This document shows, piece after piece, positions 16,377 to 24,373 of a stretch of 64,000 bases of DNA. The translations under genes and the position numbers were made by a program. Origin of the DNA: Arcticibacter tournemirensis (GTDB lineage: Bacteria > Bacteroidota > Bacteroidia > Sphingobacteriales > Sphingobacteriaceae); the NCBI RefSeq assembly GCF_006716645.1, contig NZ_VFPL01000001.1, positions 124,001 to 188,000 on the forward strand, in the 5' to 3' direction. The stretch's first letter is position 1, and every line of letters starts with the position of its first letter. The notes under the pieces were generated by a model. It worked only from the letters and a program-made list of their open reading frames with translations. It did no database searches and was not told where the DNA came from.

Positions 16377-18782
16377 GTGAGAAAAAATCATCTTATCGCC
16401 TTACTGGCGATGCTGCTGCCATGTGTTGCATCAGCCCAGTTCTCTATCAAAGGAAAAATTACCGACCGCAGCTCTCATCAGCCGCTGCCAGGAGCAAGTA
16501 TCAGTATTGGCAACCGCTCTTCAACCAGCAACTCCAATGGCGACTTCAGCATCACCTTTCTGGAGGAGGCATCGTATCAGGTTCGAATACGCTATATCGG
16601 TTACAAAGAATATAGCAGAACCATCCGTATCAGCGGCGATCAGACCTTAGACGCTGCTCTGGAGAGAAACAGCTTCATAACAGATGAGGTTATAGTTAAA
16701 GCTACCAGAGCTGGCGAAAATTCAGCCACTACTTATCGTAACATGAACCGGCAGGAAATAGAGAAGAATAACATCGGTCAGGATCTTCCCTATCTATTAA
16801 ATCAAACGCCTTCTGTAGTAGTAAGCTCCGACGCCGGCACGGGAATCGGATATACGGGAATCAGAATCCGTGGGAGTGATGGAACCCGCATAAATGTCAC
16901 ACTGAACGGTATTCCGCTAAACGATGCAGAGAGCCAGGGCGCATTTTTTGTAAACCTGCCTGACCTGGCTTCTTCCGTCGACAATATCCAGATTCAGAGA
17001 GGTGTAGGCACTTCCACCAACGGGGCTGCCGCCTTTGGCGGGAGCCTTAATGTTCAGACAACTACCCGACGTGACTCAGCATATGCTGAAATTAACAATA
17101 CATATGGATCATTCGAAACCTGGAAAAATACGGTAAGTGTAGGTACCGGCCTGATTAACGACAAATTTACGTTCGATGCCCGGGTATCTCGGATTAAATC
17201 AGACGGTTACATTGACCGGGCATCTTCCGATCTAAAATCCTTCTTCCTTACCGGTGCTTTTTACGGCAAAAAGGACTTGATTAGGGCGAATGTTTTCTCA
17301 GGTAAGGAGAAAACGTATCAGGCATGGAACGGAGTACCCGAATCAATACTCGACACTAATCGCCGGTATAATGAGTTTACTTACGAAGACCAAACAGATA
17401 ACTACCAGCAGGATCATTACCAGCTCCTTTATACTCATACTTTTAATGATAAATTATCTCTCAATACAGCTTTGCACTACACCTACGGAAGGGGTTATTA
17501 CGAAGAGTTCAAAGATGCTGATTCGCTTAAAAATTATAATATATCGCCTGTAGTTATCGGCGGTACCAAAATAGAAACAAGTAATCTTATCAGAAGAAGA
17601 TGGCTCGACAATGATTTCTATGGTCTTACTTATTCGTTGAACTACAAACCACAAAACACACTGGAACTTATACTCGGTGGCGCTTATAACGAATACAGAG
17701 GTGATCATTTTGGAGAGGTGATATGGGCAGAAGTTCCTTACGTCGATCCGGCTAGCAACTACACCAGCGCCAAAAGGAGATATTATGAAGATAATGCAGT
17801 AAAAACGGATTTCAACAGTTACTTAAGGGCCAACTATCAGAGCGGTAAACTCAACGCTTTTTTCGATCTTCAATACAGAAGAATCGGGTATTCTTTCCTT
17901 GGTTTCGACCGGAATCAAAGGAATGTTCAGCAAAAAGATAATCTCAATTTCTTTAATCCTAAGATTGGTCTTACCTGGCTTATTGATTCAAGAAGCAATG
18001 TTTACGCTTCCTTTGCAGTGGCCAATAAAGAGCCTAATCGCGACGACTATACTGAATCTACTCCCGAAAGCAGGCCTGAAGCAGAAAACCTAAAAGATAT
18101 AGAAGCAGGATACCGTATCAGAGGGGAAAACTTTCAGGCAGGGATCAATGCTTACGGAATGTTCTATAAAGACCAGCTGATCCTTACCGGAAGGATCAAC
18201 GATGTCGGGGAATACACACGCCGGAATGTACCAAGCAGTTATCGTACTGGTATAGAGCTCGATGGACAATGGAGGATTTTACCACAGTTAACCTGGGCGG
18301 CTACCGCAAGCCTGAGCCGTAATAAGATCAGGAACTTCACTGAATACGTTGATGATGATAACGAACAGCGAACGTTTGAGTATAAAAACACGGATATCGC
18401 ATTTTCGCCGTCATTCATCGGCTCCAGCGAAATCAGCTTTCGTCCGGTATCCAACACTGAAATAGCTTTTTTAAGTAAATATGTTGGTAAACAGTACCTT
18501 GATAATACATCTAACAGGAGCACAGTCATCGACGACCCTCTTAACCGGGACAGGGTACTGAGCGCTTTCTTCGTTAATGATCTGCGACTCCGATACAACA
18601 CAGGAGTGGGAAGCATCAAAGACATCGGTATCGCCTTTCAGGTCAACAACATATTTAGCGAGCTGTATGAAAACAACGGATATACCTTTAAATACATTTA
18701 TGAAGGCGCTCTTTATTCAGGCAACGGCTTTTACCCACAAGCCACAAGGAATTTCCTGCTATCTCTAAATGTAAAATTTTAG
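16377..18782 (+). CDS. TonB-dependent receptor, probable thiamine (precursor) importer
   Basis: 801-residue outer-membrane beta-barrel receptor. Signal peptide ends near CVASAQ (about 20); CarboxypepD_reg-like domain about 24-100 (GKITDRSSHQPLPGASISIG); plug domain about 120-230 (GIRIRGSDGTRINVTLNGIPLNDAES); barrel to the C-terminal Phe (LLSLNVKF). The start is GTG at 16377, since no ATG precedes the signal peptide. The TPP riboswitch directly upstream is the main evidence for thiamine or a thiamine precursor as ligand; riboswitch-led receptors of this kind are described in Bacteroidota thiamine salvage. No PnuT-type inner-membrane carrier is adjacent. Confidence 0.88.
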   Translation: MRKNHLIALLAMLLPCVASAQFSIKGKITDRSSHQPLPGASISIGNRSSTSNSNGDFSITFLEEASYQVRIRYIGYKEYSRTIRISGDQTLDAALERNSFITDEVIVKATRAGENSATTYRNMNRQEIEKNNIGQDLPYLLNQTPSVVVSSDAGTGIGYTGIRIRGSDGTRINVTLNGIPLNDAESQGAFFVNLPDLASSVDNIQIQRGVGTSTNGAAAFGGSLNVQTTTRRDSAYAEINNTYGSFETWKNTVSVGTGLINDKFTFDARVSRIKSDGYIDRASSDLKSFFLTGAFYGKKDLIRANVFSGKEKTYQAWNGVPESILDTNRRYNEFTYEDQTDNYQQDHYQLLYTHTFNDKLSLNTALHYTYGRGYYEEFKDADSLKNYNISPVVIGGTKIETSNLIRRRWLDNDFYGLTYSLNYKPQNTLELILGGAYNEYRGDHFGEVIWAEVPYVDPASNYTSAKRRYYEDNAVKTDFNSYLRANYQSGKLNAFFDLQYRRIGYSFLGFDRNQRNVQQKDNLNFFNPKIGLTWLIDSRSNVYASFAVANKEPNRDDYTESTPESRPEAENLKDIEAGYRIRGENFQAGINAYGMFYKDQLILTGRINDVGEYTRRNVPSSYRTGIELDGQWRILPQLTWAATASLSRNKIRNFTEYVDDDNEQRTFEYKNTDIAFSPSFIGSSEISFRPVSNTEIAFLSKYVGKQYLDNTSNRSTVIDDPLNRDRVLSAFFVNDLRLRYNTGVGSIKDIGIAFQVNNIFSELYENNGYTFKYIYEGALYSGNGFYPQATRNFLLSLNVKF

Positions 18783-18785
18783 TTA

Positions 18786-18821
18786 TTCAGCCTGCTGACA
18801 CTAACAGCAGGCTGAAGTTTT
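18786..18821 (+). terminator. Intrinsic terminator after the receptor gene
   Basis: TTCAGCCTGCTG and CAGCAGGCTGAA form a perfect 12-bp stem with a 7-base loop, followed by GTTTT. Strong hairpin 3 bases after the stop codon. It implies that the phosphatase downstream is mainly expressed separately from the riboswitch transcript. Confidence 0.85.
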
Positions 18822-18855
18822 CAGGCTACAGAATTTTATTTTTATAGAATGTCCT

Positions 18856-18863
18856 TATCTTTA
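18856..18863 (+). promoter_or_regulatory. Probable -7 box of the phosphatase gene
   Basis: TATCTTTA, 7 bases before the ATG at 18871; the transcript would be nearly leaderless. Confidence 0.45.
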
Positions 18864-18870
18864 TCCAACC

Positions 18871-20520
18871 ATGAAGATTAAACACACATTCCTTATTGCT
18901 TTAGTATTAGCAATAGTCAGCAATTTATCGCTTGCCCAAAAAAAACCAATTCAAAACACATCTGTTCCCAGACCCAAATTAGTTGTGGGTATAGTAGTGG
19001 ACCAAATGAGATGGGATTATCTTTACCGCTATTATGACCGATACAGCAACGGTGGCTTGAAACGTCTGCTGAAAGACGGTTTTAGCTGCGAGAATACCAA
19101 TATTGATTATATCCCTACCGTTACCGCTATTGGCCATTCGTCGATATACACGGGATCAGTCCCGGCGATTCACGGCATAGCCGGGAATGATTTCATCAAT
19201 CAGAAAACCGGAAAAACAATGTACTGCGCCGGAGACACCGCTGTTCAAACCGTTGGAAGTACCAGCACTGCCGGACAGATGTCGCCCCGTAACCTGCTAG
19301 TAAGCACTGTAACAGATGAACTTAGACTAGCTACCAACTTCCGTTCAAAAGTAATTGGCATAGCGCTAAAAGACCGTGGTGGAATTTTACCCGCAGGACA
19401 TTCTGCCAATGCGGCTTACTGGTTTGATGACCAAACTGGAAACTGGATCAGCAGCACTTATTACATGCAACAGCTCCCCGACTGGGTTAAAAACCTGAAT
19501 GCCCAAAGACTCCCGGAAAAATACCTTAAACAAGACTGGAATACTCTATATCCAATGAACACATACGCTCAGAGTACCAAAGACGATAACAGGTATGAGG
19601 GGAAATTTAGCGGCACTTCTGCGCCTGTATTTCCTATTAAGACGTCGTCGATGTTTGAAAAGGATTTCGGCATCCTAAGAACGACACCCTATGGCAACAC
19701 TTTTACATTTGATTGCGCAAAGGCTGCGATAGAAAACGAAAAACTTGGGCAGAATACAGTTACCGATTTCCTTGCGGTAAGTTTCTCGTCAACGGATTAC
19801 ATGGGGCATCGCTTTGGGCCTAATTCTATTGAAGTTGAGGACACCTATCTACGTTTCGACCGAGATTTGTCGAGCTTTCTCAGCTACCTGGATAACAAAA
19901 TTGGCACAGGAAATTATACCGTATTTCTTACTGCGGACCACGGCGGAGCACACAACCCGAATTTCTTGATAGATCAAAAGATTCCTGCAGGTATTTTGCC
20001 TACCTCAAAAATTCAAAAAGAGCTGAATGAAGCTCTGTCCAAAGAATTTAAAGAATCTAACATTGTAGTGAGTATTGGAAGTTATCAGGTGAGTCTCAAT
20101 AACTCCCTTATTGCAAAAAACAACCTCGACGAAGCAGCCATAAGAACTGCATGTGTCGAGTTTTTGAAAAAGAGAGACGATATATTGTTTGCGGTCGATG
20201 TAGATAAAGCATCAGAGGCAGCTATTCCTGAAGTATTAAAAAAAAGAATCATTAATGGCTACAACAAGGAGCGCAGCGGGGTTATTCAGATCATTCCGAA
20301 GCCGGGATATTTCAGCGGCTCACCGCTGGGAACAAATCATGGCGTATGGAACCCTTATGACGCCCATATCCCGTTTGTCTTAATGGGTTGGGGCATCAAA
20401 CAGGGCAGTACCAGCCGCATGGTAAAAATGACGGACATCTCACCAACTATTGCCGCCCTGCTGCATATTCAGGCCCCTAACGGAAACATAGGTGAGCCGG
20501 TTGTTGAAGCACTAAAGTAA
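18871..20520 (+). CDS. PafA-like alkaline phosphatase family protein
   Basis: 549-residue secreted metal-dependent phosphomonoesterase-type enzyme. Signal peptide to about residue 22 (ends SLAQ). Metal site and nucleophile features: VVDQMRWDYL (Asp), PTVTAIGHSS (nucleophile Thr, about 82-84), DYMGHRFGPNS and TADHGG (Asp/His ligands), then TNHGVWNPYDAHIPF (His). These fit PafA of Elizabethkingia and relatives. Lying between a thiamine-type receptor and thiE it could dephosphorylate thiamine phosphates in the periplasm before uptake, but PafA enzymes are broad and a strong terminator separates it from the receptor. Confidence 0.85.
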   Translation: MKIKHTFLIALVLAIVSNLSLAQKKPIQNTSVPRPKLVVGIVVDQMRWDYLYRYYDRYSNGGLKRLLKDGFSCENTNIDYIPTVTAIGHSSIYTGSVPAIHGIAGNDFINQKTGKTMYCAGDTAVQTVGSTSTAGQMSPRNLLVSTVTDELRLATNFRSKVIGIALKDRGGILPAGHSANAAYWFDDQTGNWISSTYYMQQLPDWVKNLNAQRLPEKYLKQDWNTLYPMNTYAQSTKDDNRYEGKFSGTSAPVFPIKTSSMFEKDFGILRTTPYGNTFTFDCAKAAIENEKLGQNTVTDFLAVSFSSTDYMGHRFGPNSIEVEDTYLRFDRDLSSFLSYLDNKIGTGNYTVFLTADHGGAHNPNFLIDQKIPAGILPTSKIQKELNEALSKEFKESNIVVSIGSYQVSLNNSLIAKNNLDEAAIRTACVEFLKKRDDILFAVDVDKASEAAIPEVLKKRIINGYNKERSGVIQIIPKPGYFSGSPLGTNHGVWNPYDAHIPFVLMGWGIKQGSTSRMVKMTDISPTIAALLHIQAPNGNIGEPVVEALK

Positions 20521-20532
20521 ATTGAGAGTAGT

Positions 20533-20589
20533 AAGTGTAAAGTTGAAAGTATCCGATTGAAATTTCGAACCGCCTTCAACTTTACACTT
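20533..20589. terminator. Inverted repeat between phosphatase and thiE-like genes
   Basis: AAGTGTAAAGTTGAA (20533-20547) and TTCAACTTTACACTT (20575-20589) are perfect 15-base reverse complements with 27 bases between, beginning 13 bases after the phosphatase stop. A short T-rich stretch (CTTCTTC) follows. Resembles the inverted repeat at 13092-13186 in arm length and placement. Confidence 0.6.
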
Positions 20590-20647
20590 CTTCAAAATAT
20601 TCCCGCTCTCCCGGCATAAATATCCACCGGGATTACCCCAGAATGAT

Positions 20648-21283
20648 ATGAAAAAGTATATCTCCAGATTTCACTATCTCACCCAGGATCTGCCCGACAG
20701 AAGCCATATACAACAGGCGCAGACAGCCTGCGAAGCCGGCGCTAACTGGATTCAATACCGTTGTTTTTCAAAAGGAGATGACGAGCTTTTGGAAGAAGTT
20801 AATCAGATTGCTGCAATCTGCGACGACTGGGGAGCTACTCTGATTATAACCGACCATTTACATCTTCTTGATAAGGCAGATATACAGGGTGTGCATATAG
20901 AAGATATGCAGGCTGACTTCAAAGTTATTCGTCAAAAGATAGGACAAGATAAGACATTGGGGGCGTCGGCCAACACCATCGGAGATATTATCCGTATAGC
21001 TGAAAGTAATTCAGTAGACTATATAGGGTGCGGCCCCTTCGCTTTAACGCTGACAAAACCTAATGATTACCCTCTGTTAGGAATGGACGGATACAAAGCC
21101 ATAACCGACAGCATGGTTCAAAAAGGCATTGCCATTCCTCTTTTGGCCGTTGGAGGAATAACAATAGATGATGTTGAGGATTTGCTTAAAACGGGGATAT
21201 ATGGCGTTGCGGCTTCGTCTGCAATCAACCTCGCTCCTGATCCTGCAAAAGCATTTAAAGAGATTTATCGAAAGGTACTGTAA
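20648..21283 (+). CDS. Thiamine phosphate synthase (ThiE/TenI family)
   Basis: 211 residues, TIM-barrel that couples HMP-PP and HET-P to thiamine phosphate. Key segments: GANWIQYRCFSKGDDELLEE (QYR at the phosphate site), LIITDHLHLLDKADIQGVHIE (D-H-x-x-L-L and GVHI), GASANT and VDYIGCGPFALTLTKPN, then LLAVGGI and GVAASSAI. All are ThiE-like. Usual ThiE has R-x-K-x-x-x at the QYR site, reading QYRCFSKG here, and GPF-x-T(x)TK is kept. TenI, an aromatase with the same fold, cannot be fully excluded. Follows the phosphatase by 127 bases. Confidence 0.85.
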   Translation: MKKYISRFHYLTQDLPDRSHIQQAQTACEAGANWIQYRCFSKGDDELLEEVNQIAAICDDWGATLIITDHLHLLDKADIQGVHIEDMQADFKVIRQKIGQDKTLGASANTIGDIIRIAESNSVDYIGCGPFALTLTKPNDYPLLGMDGYKAITDSMVQKGIAIPLLAVGGITIDDVEDLLKTGIYGVAASSAINLAPDPAKAFKEIYRKVL

Positions 21284-21336
21284 GATAAAAGGTTAAAGGA
21301 TAGAGTCAAAAGCTTTTTCTTTTAGCATTCGTTACT

Positions 21337-21344
21337 TATCTTTA
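21337..21344 (+). promoter_or_regulatory. Possible -7 box of the kinase-like gene
   Basis: TATCTTTA, 33 bases before the ATG at 21378. It overlaps a region with weak inverted repeats (GGTTAAAG at 21291 and CTTTAACC at 21347). Confidence 0.35.
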
Positions 21345-21377
21345 TGCTTTAACCTCTATAGCTCTTACCAAAAAATC

Positions 21378-21944
21378 ATGTCATCTCACCACATTGTACG
21401 CGAAAAACAGGAACCCGCCTTACTCATAATGGATTTGAACGGCTTTAACGATGAACACCTGGGCCAGCTACTCGAATGGAACCCCACAGTACTTGTTAAT
21501 GAACCGGTTTATGAAGCAGCAGATTCTCTCGGAATAAAGATAGACGGAGTGATAAGCAGTTCGATATCTTCTCCGCTGCAGCACAAGACCTTTGTGATCC
21601 ATACCGGGAACTCACCTTTGCTTGACGCTCTTAAATATCTTGCAGGAGAACAGTATCACGCTGTGAATATAATCACCACAAGTTTCAAGCTAAAAGATTA
21701 CGCCTTATTCGCCGATAGTATCACCCTTGTTATCCTTACTCCGCAAAAAAGGATTTTCACAGCAAAGCCGGGATTTAGTAAGTGGAAGGTTGCCGGCGAG
21801 CAAATTGAAATCCTTTCTGAAGTTAAGAACCTACATACAATGGGACTTCATAAAATATCGGGACATACTTATAAAACCGAGAAAGAAGGATTCTATACAC
21901 TGACTTTTGAACAGCCATTTATATTCATTGCCGAAGAACTTTAA
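21378..21944 (+). CDS. Thiamine pyrophosphokinase-like protein with altered active site
   Basis: 188 residues. The opening MSSHHIVREKQEPALLIMD, the LGQLLEWNPTVLV stretch and the C-terminal half (KRIFTAKPGFSKWKVAGEQI, ending in a beta sandwich) resemble Bacteroidota thiamine pyrophosphokinases, which transfer diphosphate from ATP to thiamine. However, where active enzymes carry a GDFDS-type acidic motif this protein reads GVISSSISS, so the metal-binding Asp residues are missing. It may be a non-catalytic TPP sensor or a decayed enzyme. Position after the thiE-like gene supports the thiamine link. The family assignment is from memory and moderate. Confidence 0.5.
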   Translation: MSSHHIVREKQEPALLIMDLNGFNDEHLGQLLEWNPTVLVNEPVYEAADSLGIKIDGVISSSISSPLQHKTFVIHTGNSPLLDALKYLAGEQYHAVNIITTSFKLKDYALFADSITLVILTPQKRIFTAKPGFSKWKVAGEQIEILSEVKNLHTMGLHKISGHTYKTEKEGFYTLTFEQPFIFIAEEL

Positions 21945-22003
21945 ATCACAAGCACCCTGTATGTCCTATCAGATTGTTTTTTTAAAACTCTAAGTTGTGA
22001 TGT

Positions 22004-22011
22004 TATTTTTG
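22004..22011 (+). promoter_or_regulatory. Probable -7 box of the GNAT gene
   Basis: TATTTTTG, exact TAnnTTTG, 23 bases before the ATG at 22035. Confidence 0.5.
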
Positions 22012-22034
22012 CAATGTAAATCCATATACCAGAT

Positions 22035-22520
22035 ATGACAATCAGAGTTGCAACCGAAGAAGATATCCCGGCAATACGTAAACTGGCGCACGATACGTGG
22101 TGGCCAACGTACCAAAGTATCCTTTCACCGGAGCAAATCAGTTTCATGCTTGACACGATGTATTCCGAACCAGCTCTAAAGACTCAGCTTCAAAAGGAGA
22201 CTTTCTTAATCACAGAAAGAGACCTTGAGCCTGTAGCTTTCGCCTCGTTCTCATGCTCAGATCCGGAGAGACGCATTTTCAAGCTTCATAAAATTTACAT
22301 CCTGCCCTCGGAACAAGGAAATGGTACCGGCCGGAAACTTATTTCAGCTATAGAAGAAGAGGCCAGAAAAGAAAAAGGCGAACTACTCGAACTCAATGTA
22401 AACAGACAAAATCCCGCTTTCCATTTTTATAAAAAGCAGGGGTTTGAGGTTTACCAGGAAGCTGACATTCCGTATTATAATTATTATATGAACGACTATA
22501 TCATGCGGAAGAACGTGTAG
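22035..22520 (+). CDS. GNAT-family N-acetyltransferase
   Basis: 161 residues, one GNAT domain. Starts TIRVATEEDIPAIRKLAHDTW; the acetyl-CoA loop is QGNGTGRKL (about 95-103) after the KIYILPSE strand; the C-terminal NPAFHFYKKQGFEV is typical of small-molecule or ribosomal-protein-like acetyltransferases. Substrate unknown. Convergent with the DUF4407 gene, 22 bases between stops. Confidence 0.9.
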   Translation: MTIRVATEEDIPAIRKLAHDTWWPTYQSILSPEQISFMLDTMYSEPALKTQLQKETFLITERDLEPVAFASFSCSDPERRIFKLHKIYILPSEQGNGTGRKLISAIEEEARKEKGELLELNVNRQNPAFHFYKKQGFEVYQEADIPYYNYYMNDYIMRKNV

Positions 22521-22542
22521 TTTACGCTCAAGAACAAGCCGT

Positions 22543-23664
22543 TTAGCTCAAATCAAAATCCTCAATTTCACGTAAAGACCTGGCACGGATAATCTTTTTC
22601 TGCTTATCTATTTCGGTTTCAACCCTGGTATCATGTACGCCGTCGGTTACAGCGATGTCATAATCTTTATTCTTATAAGAACCATAAATCGCCGCTTCCT
22701 CTATATTTTGAAGGGCGATATCATACGGACCCTTGTCGCTCATCAGCTTTACAAACACCGGGAGGCATTCAAACAAAATAAACAGAAGCCCGATGAACAT
22801 AATGGCAAGATATGTCCCAATATCACGGCTCCCGTCGGCATTAAAACTCAGCTGGCCAAGAGCCCAGTTCCGGTCTGCAAAACCCGCCACATTCGAAAGG
22901 CTGTCAAGCTGTCTTCCGCTGAACAACTTTTCGCTCGTTATACCATCGATATCTTTTCTTCGATTAACGTAATTCTCAAGAACATTTATTTCTGATCGTA
23001 CCGATTCAAGTCGGGACGCCTTTTCATTTAATACTGCCTCTTTCTGCTTAGCATAAGTACCAAAACCCACTTTCCCTGAAGTTTGATTAGTTTTGTCACC
23101 GAAGATCTCCTGATTAAGAACGTACCTGGATCTGTTGATATCCCTCTCCAGCGAATCCTTCTCGCTATTAAGGTCCTTCAGTTTATTGATCTGTGCTCCG
23201 TATTTATTCTCAAATGTATGATTTAATGTATCAATTTTGGAACGCTGCCCATTGAGGTAAGTAGTCTTAAGCTTTTGCCTGATCTCCTTATCGAAGATCT
23301 TCAACTCCAAAGGTCTCGAAATGACAATACCAATCATTATAGCGAGCAGGATACGGGGTGTAGCCTGCAATATTTGCCGGTTCGCAGATCCGTTCTTATT
23401 AATACTCGACACGATATACCGGTCCATATTAAAAATAGCGAGGCCCCACAGCAAACCAAACAGGAAAGCAAAAAACACAGCAGCGCTACTACCAGCAAAA
23501 ACAAAATACATGGCATATCCTCCCGAGAGAGCTGCAAACAGGGCTGTAAAGAATATAGTGGCCCCAATACCTACATACTTATTATGCTCAGTTGGAAAAT
23601 TCCTCAAAGTTCCGGCATGCGCACCTGAACAAAACCAGAAAAAACCGTTAACTTTCTTCATCAA
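22543..23664 (-). CDS. DUF4407 membrane protein
   Basis: 373 residues. Three or four membrane segments: about 28-50 and 55-80 (FFTALFAALSGGYAMYFVFA and AFLFGLLWGLAIF), about 100-118 (ILLAIMIGIVIS), and about 288-308 (LAIMFIGLLFILFECLPVFV). Between the third and last lies a long charged, coiled-coil-like region (about 125-250) with KLKDLNSEKDSLERDINRS. The N-terminal FFWFCSGAHAGTL is typical of DUF4407. Function is unknown in the family. Confidence 0.88.
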   Translation of the reverse strand: MMKKVNGFFWFCSGAHAGTLRNFPTEHNKYVGIGATIFFTALFAALSGGYAMYFVFAGSSAAVFFAFLFGLLWGLAIFNMDRYIVSSINKNGSANRQILQATPRILLAIMIGIVISRPLELKIFDKEIRQKLKTTYLNGQRSKIDTLNHTFENKYGAQINKLKDLNSEKDSLERDINRSRYVLNQEIFGDKTNQTSGKVGFGTYAKQKEAVLNEKASRLESVRSEINVLENYVNRRKDIDGITSEKLFSGRQLDSLSNVAGFADRNWALGQLSFNADGSRDIGTYLAIMFIGLLFILFECLPVFVKLMSDKGPYDIALQNIEEAAIYGSYKNKDYDIAVTDGVHDTRVETEIDKQKKIIRARSLREIEDFDLS

Positions 23665-23804
23665 ATCACAATTGATCTCTTATAAAACGAGTAGTGAGGC
23701 AAGTTGTTACAGATTAGCCACAAATAAAGGGATCAGAAGCGAATTTTCTTTCGTATTTTACATAATCCTGATTTCAAAAACCAAAAGCTGACCGTTATAT
23801 TTCC

Positions 23805-23812
23805 TATCTTTG
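23805..23812 (+). promoter_or_regulatory. Probable -7 box of the rhodanese gene
   Basis: TATCTTTG, exact TAnnTTTG, 17 bases before the ATG at 23830. Confidence 0.6.
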
Positions 23813-23829
23813 ATTTTAAATCCCGCGTT

Positions 23830-24147
23830 ATGAAAGAAATTACAGTTGAAGAATTAAAACAAAAAATAGATAAAGGCGAAGATTTTCAGCTTATAGATGT
23901 TCGTGAACCTTTTGAATATGAAGTATCCAATCTTGGCGGCGAAAATATCCCTCTTGCCGGAGTGCTGATAGAGTCAGATAAGATTGCCACAGACAAACCT
24001 GTTATAGTTCAATGTCGCAGCGGGAAACGCAGTGCCGCCGCTATCATGCAGCTCGAACAACAATTAGGATATGAGAATCTTTATAACCTGGAAGGTGGAA
24101 TCCTTGCATGGAAAGAGAAGTTCGATCCTGATATGCAGATATATTAA
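23830..24147 (+). CDS. Single-domain rhodanese-like protein
   Basis: 105 residues, one rhodanese domain and no signal peptide. Active-site loop VQCRSGKRSAAA holds the persulfide-forming Cys (about residue 61), with LIDVREPFEYEV and LEGGILAWKEKFD as flanking hallmarks. Likely a cytoplasmic sulfurtransferase or sulfur carrier partner. Followed after 25 bases by a small membrane protein on the same strand. Confidence 0.95.
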   Translation: MKEITVEELKQKIDKGEDFQLIDVREPFEYEVSNLGGENIPLAGVLIESDKIATDKPVIVQCRSGKRSAAAIMQLEQQLGYENLYNLEGGILAWKEKFDPDMQIY

Positions 24148-24172
24148 GTCAGTAGCGATAATGTAATCATAG

Positions 24173-24358
24173 ATGGTAAAGAAAGTATTGCTCAATGTCA
24201 TATATAACCTTGCGATAATAATCCTGATATTCTGCCTTTTCTGGAGTATAAATCGCAGTTTCTATATGCTTTCTGCTGCTGTTGTCTTTCTGATTGCATT
24301 AATCGCCTTCCTTAAAATCCGACTTATAAAAGAAGTGAAAAAGGCAGGCAGGAAATAA
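24173..24358 (+). CDS. Small two-helix membrane protein
   Basis: 61 residues. Two hydrophobic helices (about 6-25, NVIYNLAIIILIFCLFW, and 32-47, MLSAAVVFLIALIAFL) with a basic C-terminus (KIRLIKEVKKAGRK) predicted to be cytoplasmic. It resembles a small family I associate with Sphingobacteriaceae (DUF6358-like, from memory). The composition, 25-base spacing after the rhodanese gene and same strand support a real gene. No function known. Confidence 0.7.
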   Translation: MVKKVLLNVIYNLAIIILIFCLFWSINRSFYMLSAAVVFLIALIAFLKIRLIKEVKKAGRK

Positions 24359-24373
24359 GGTACTAAAGGATGG

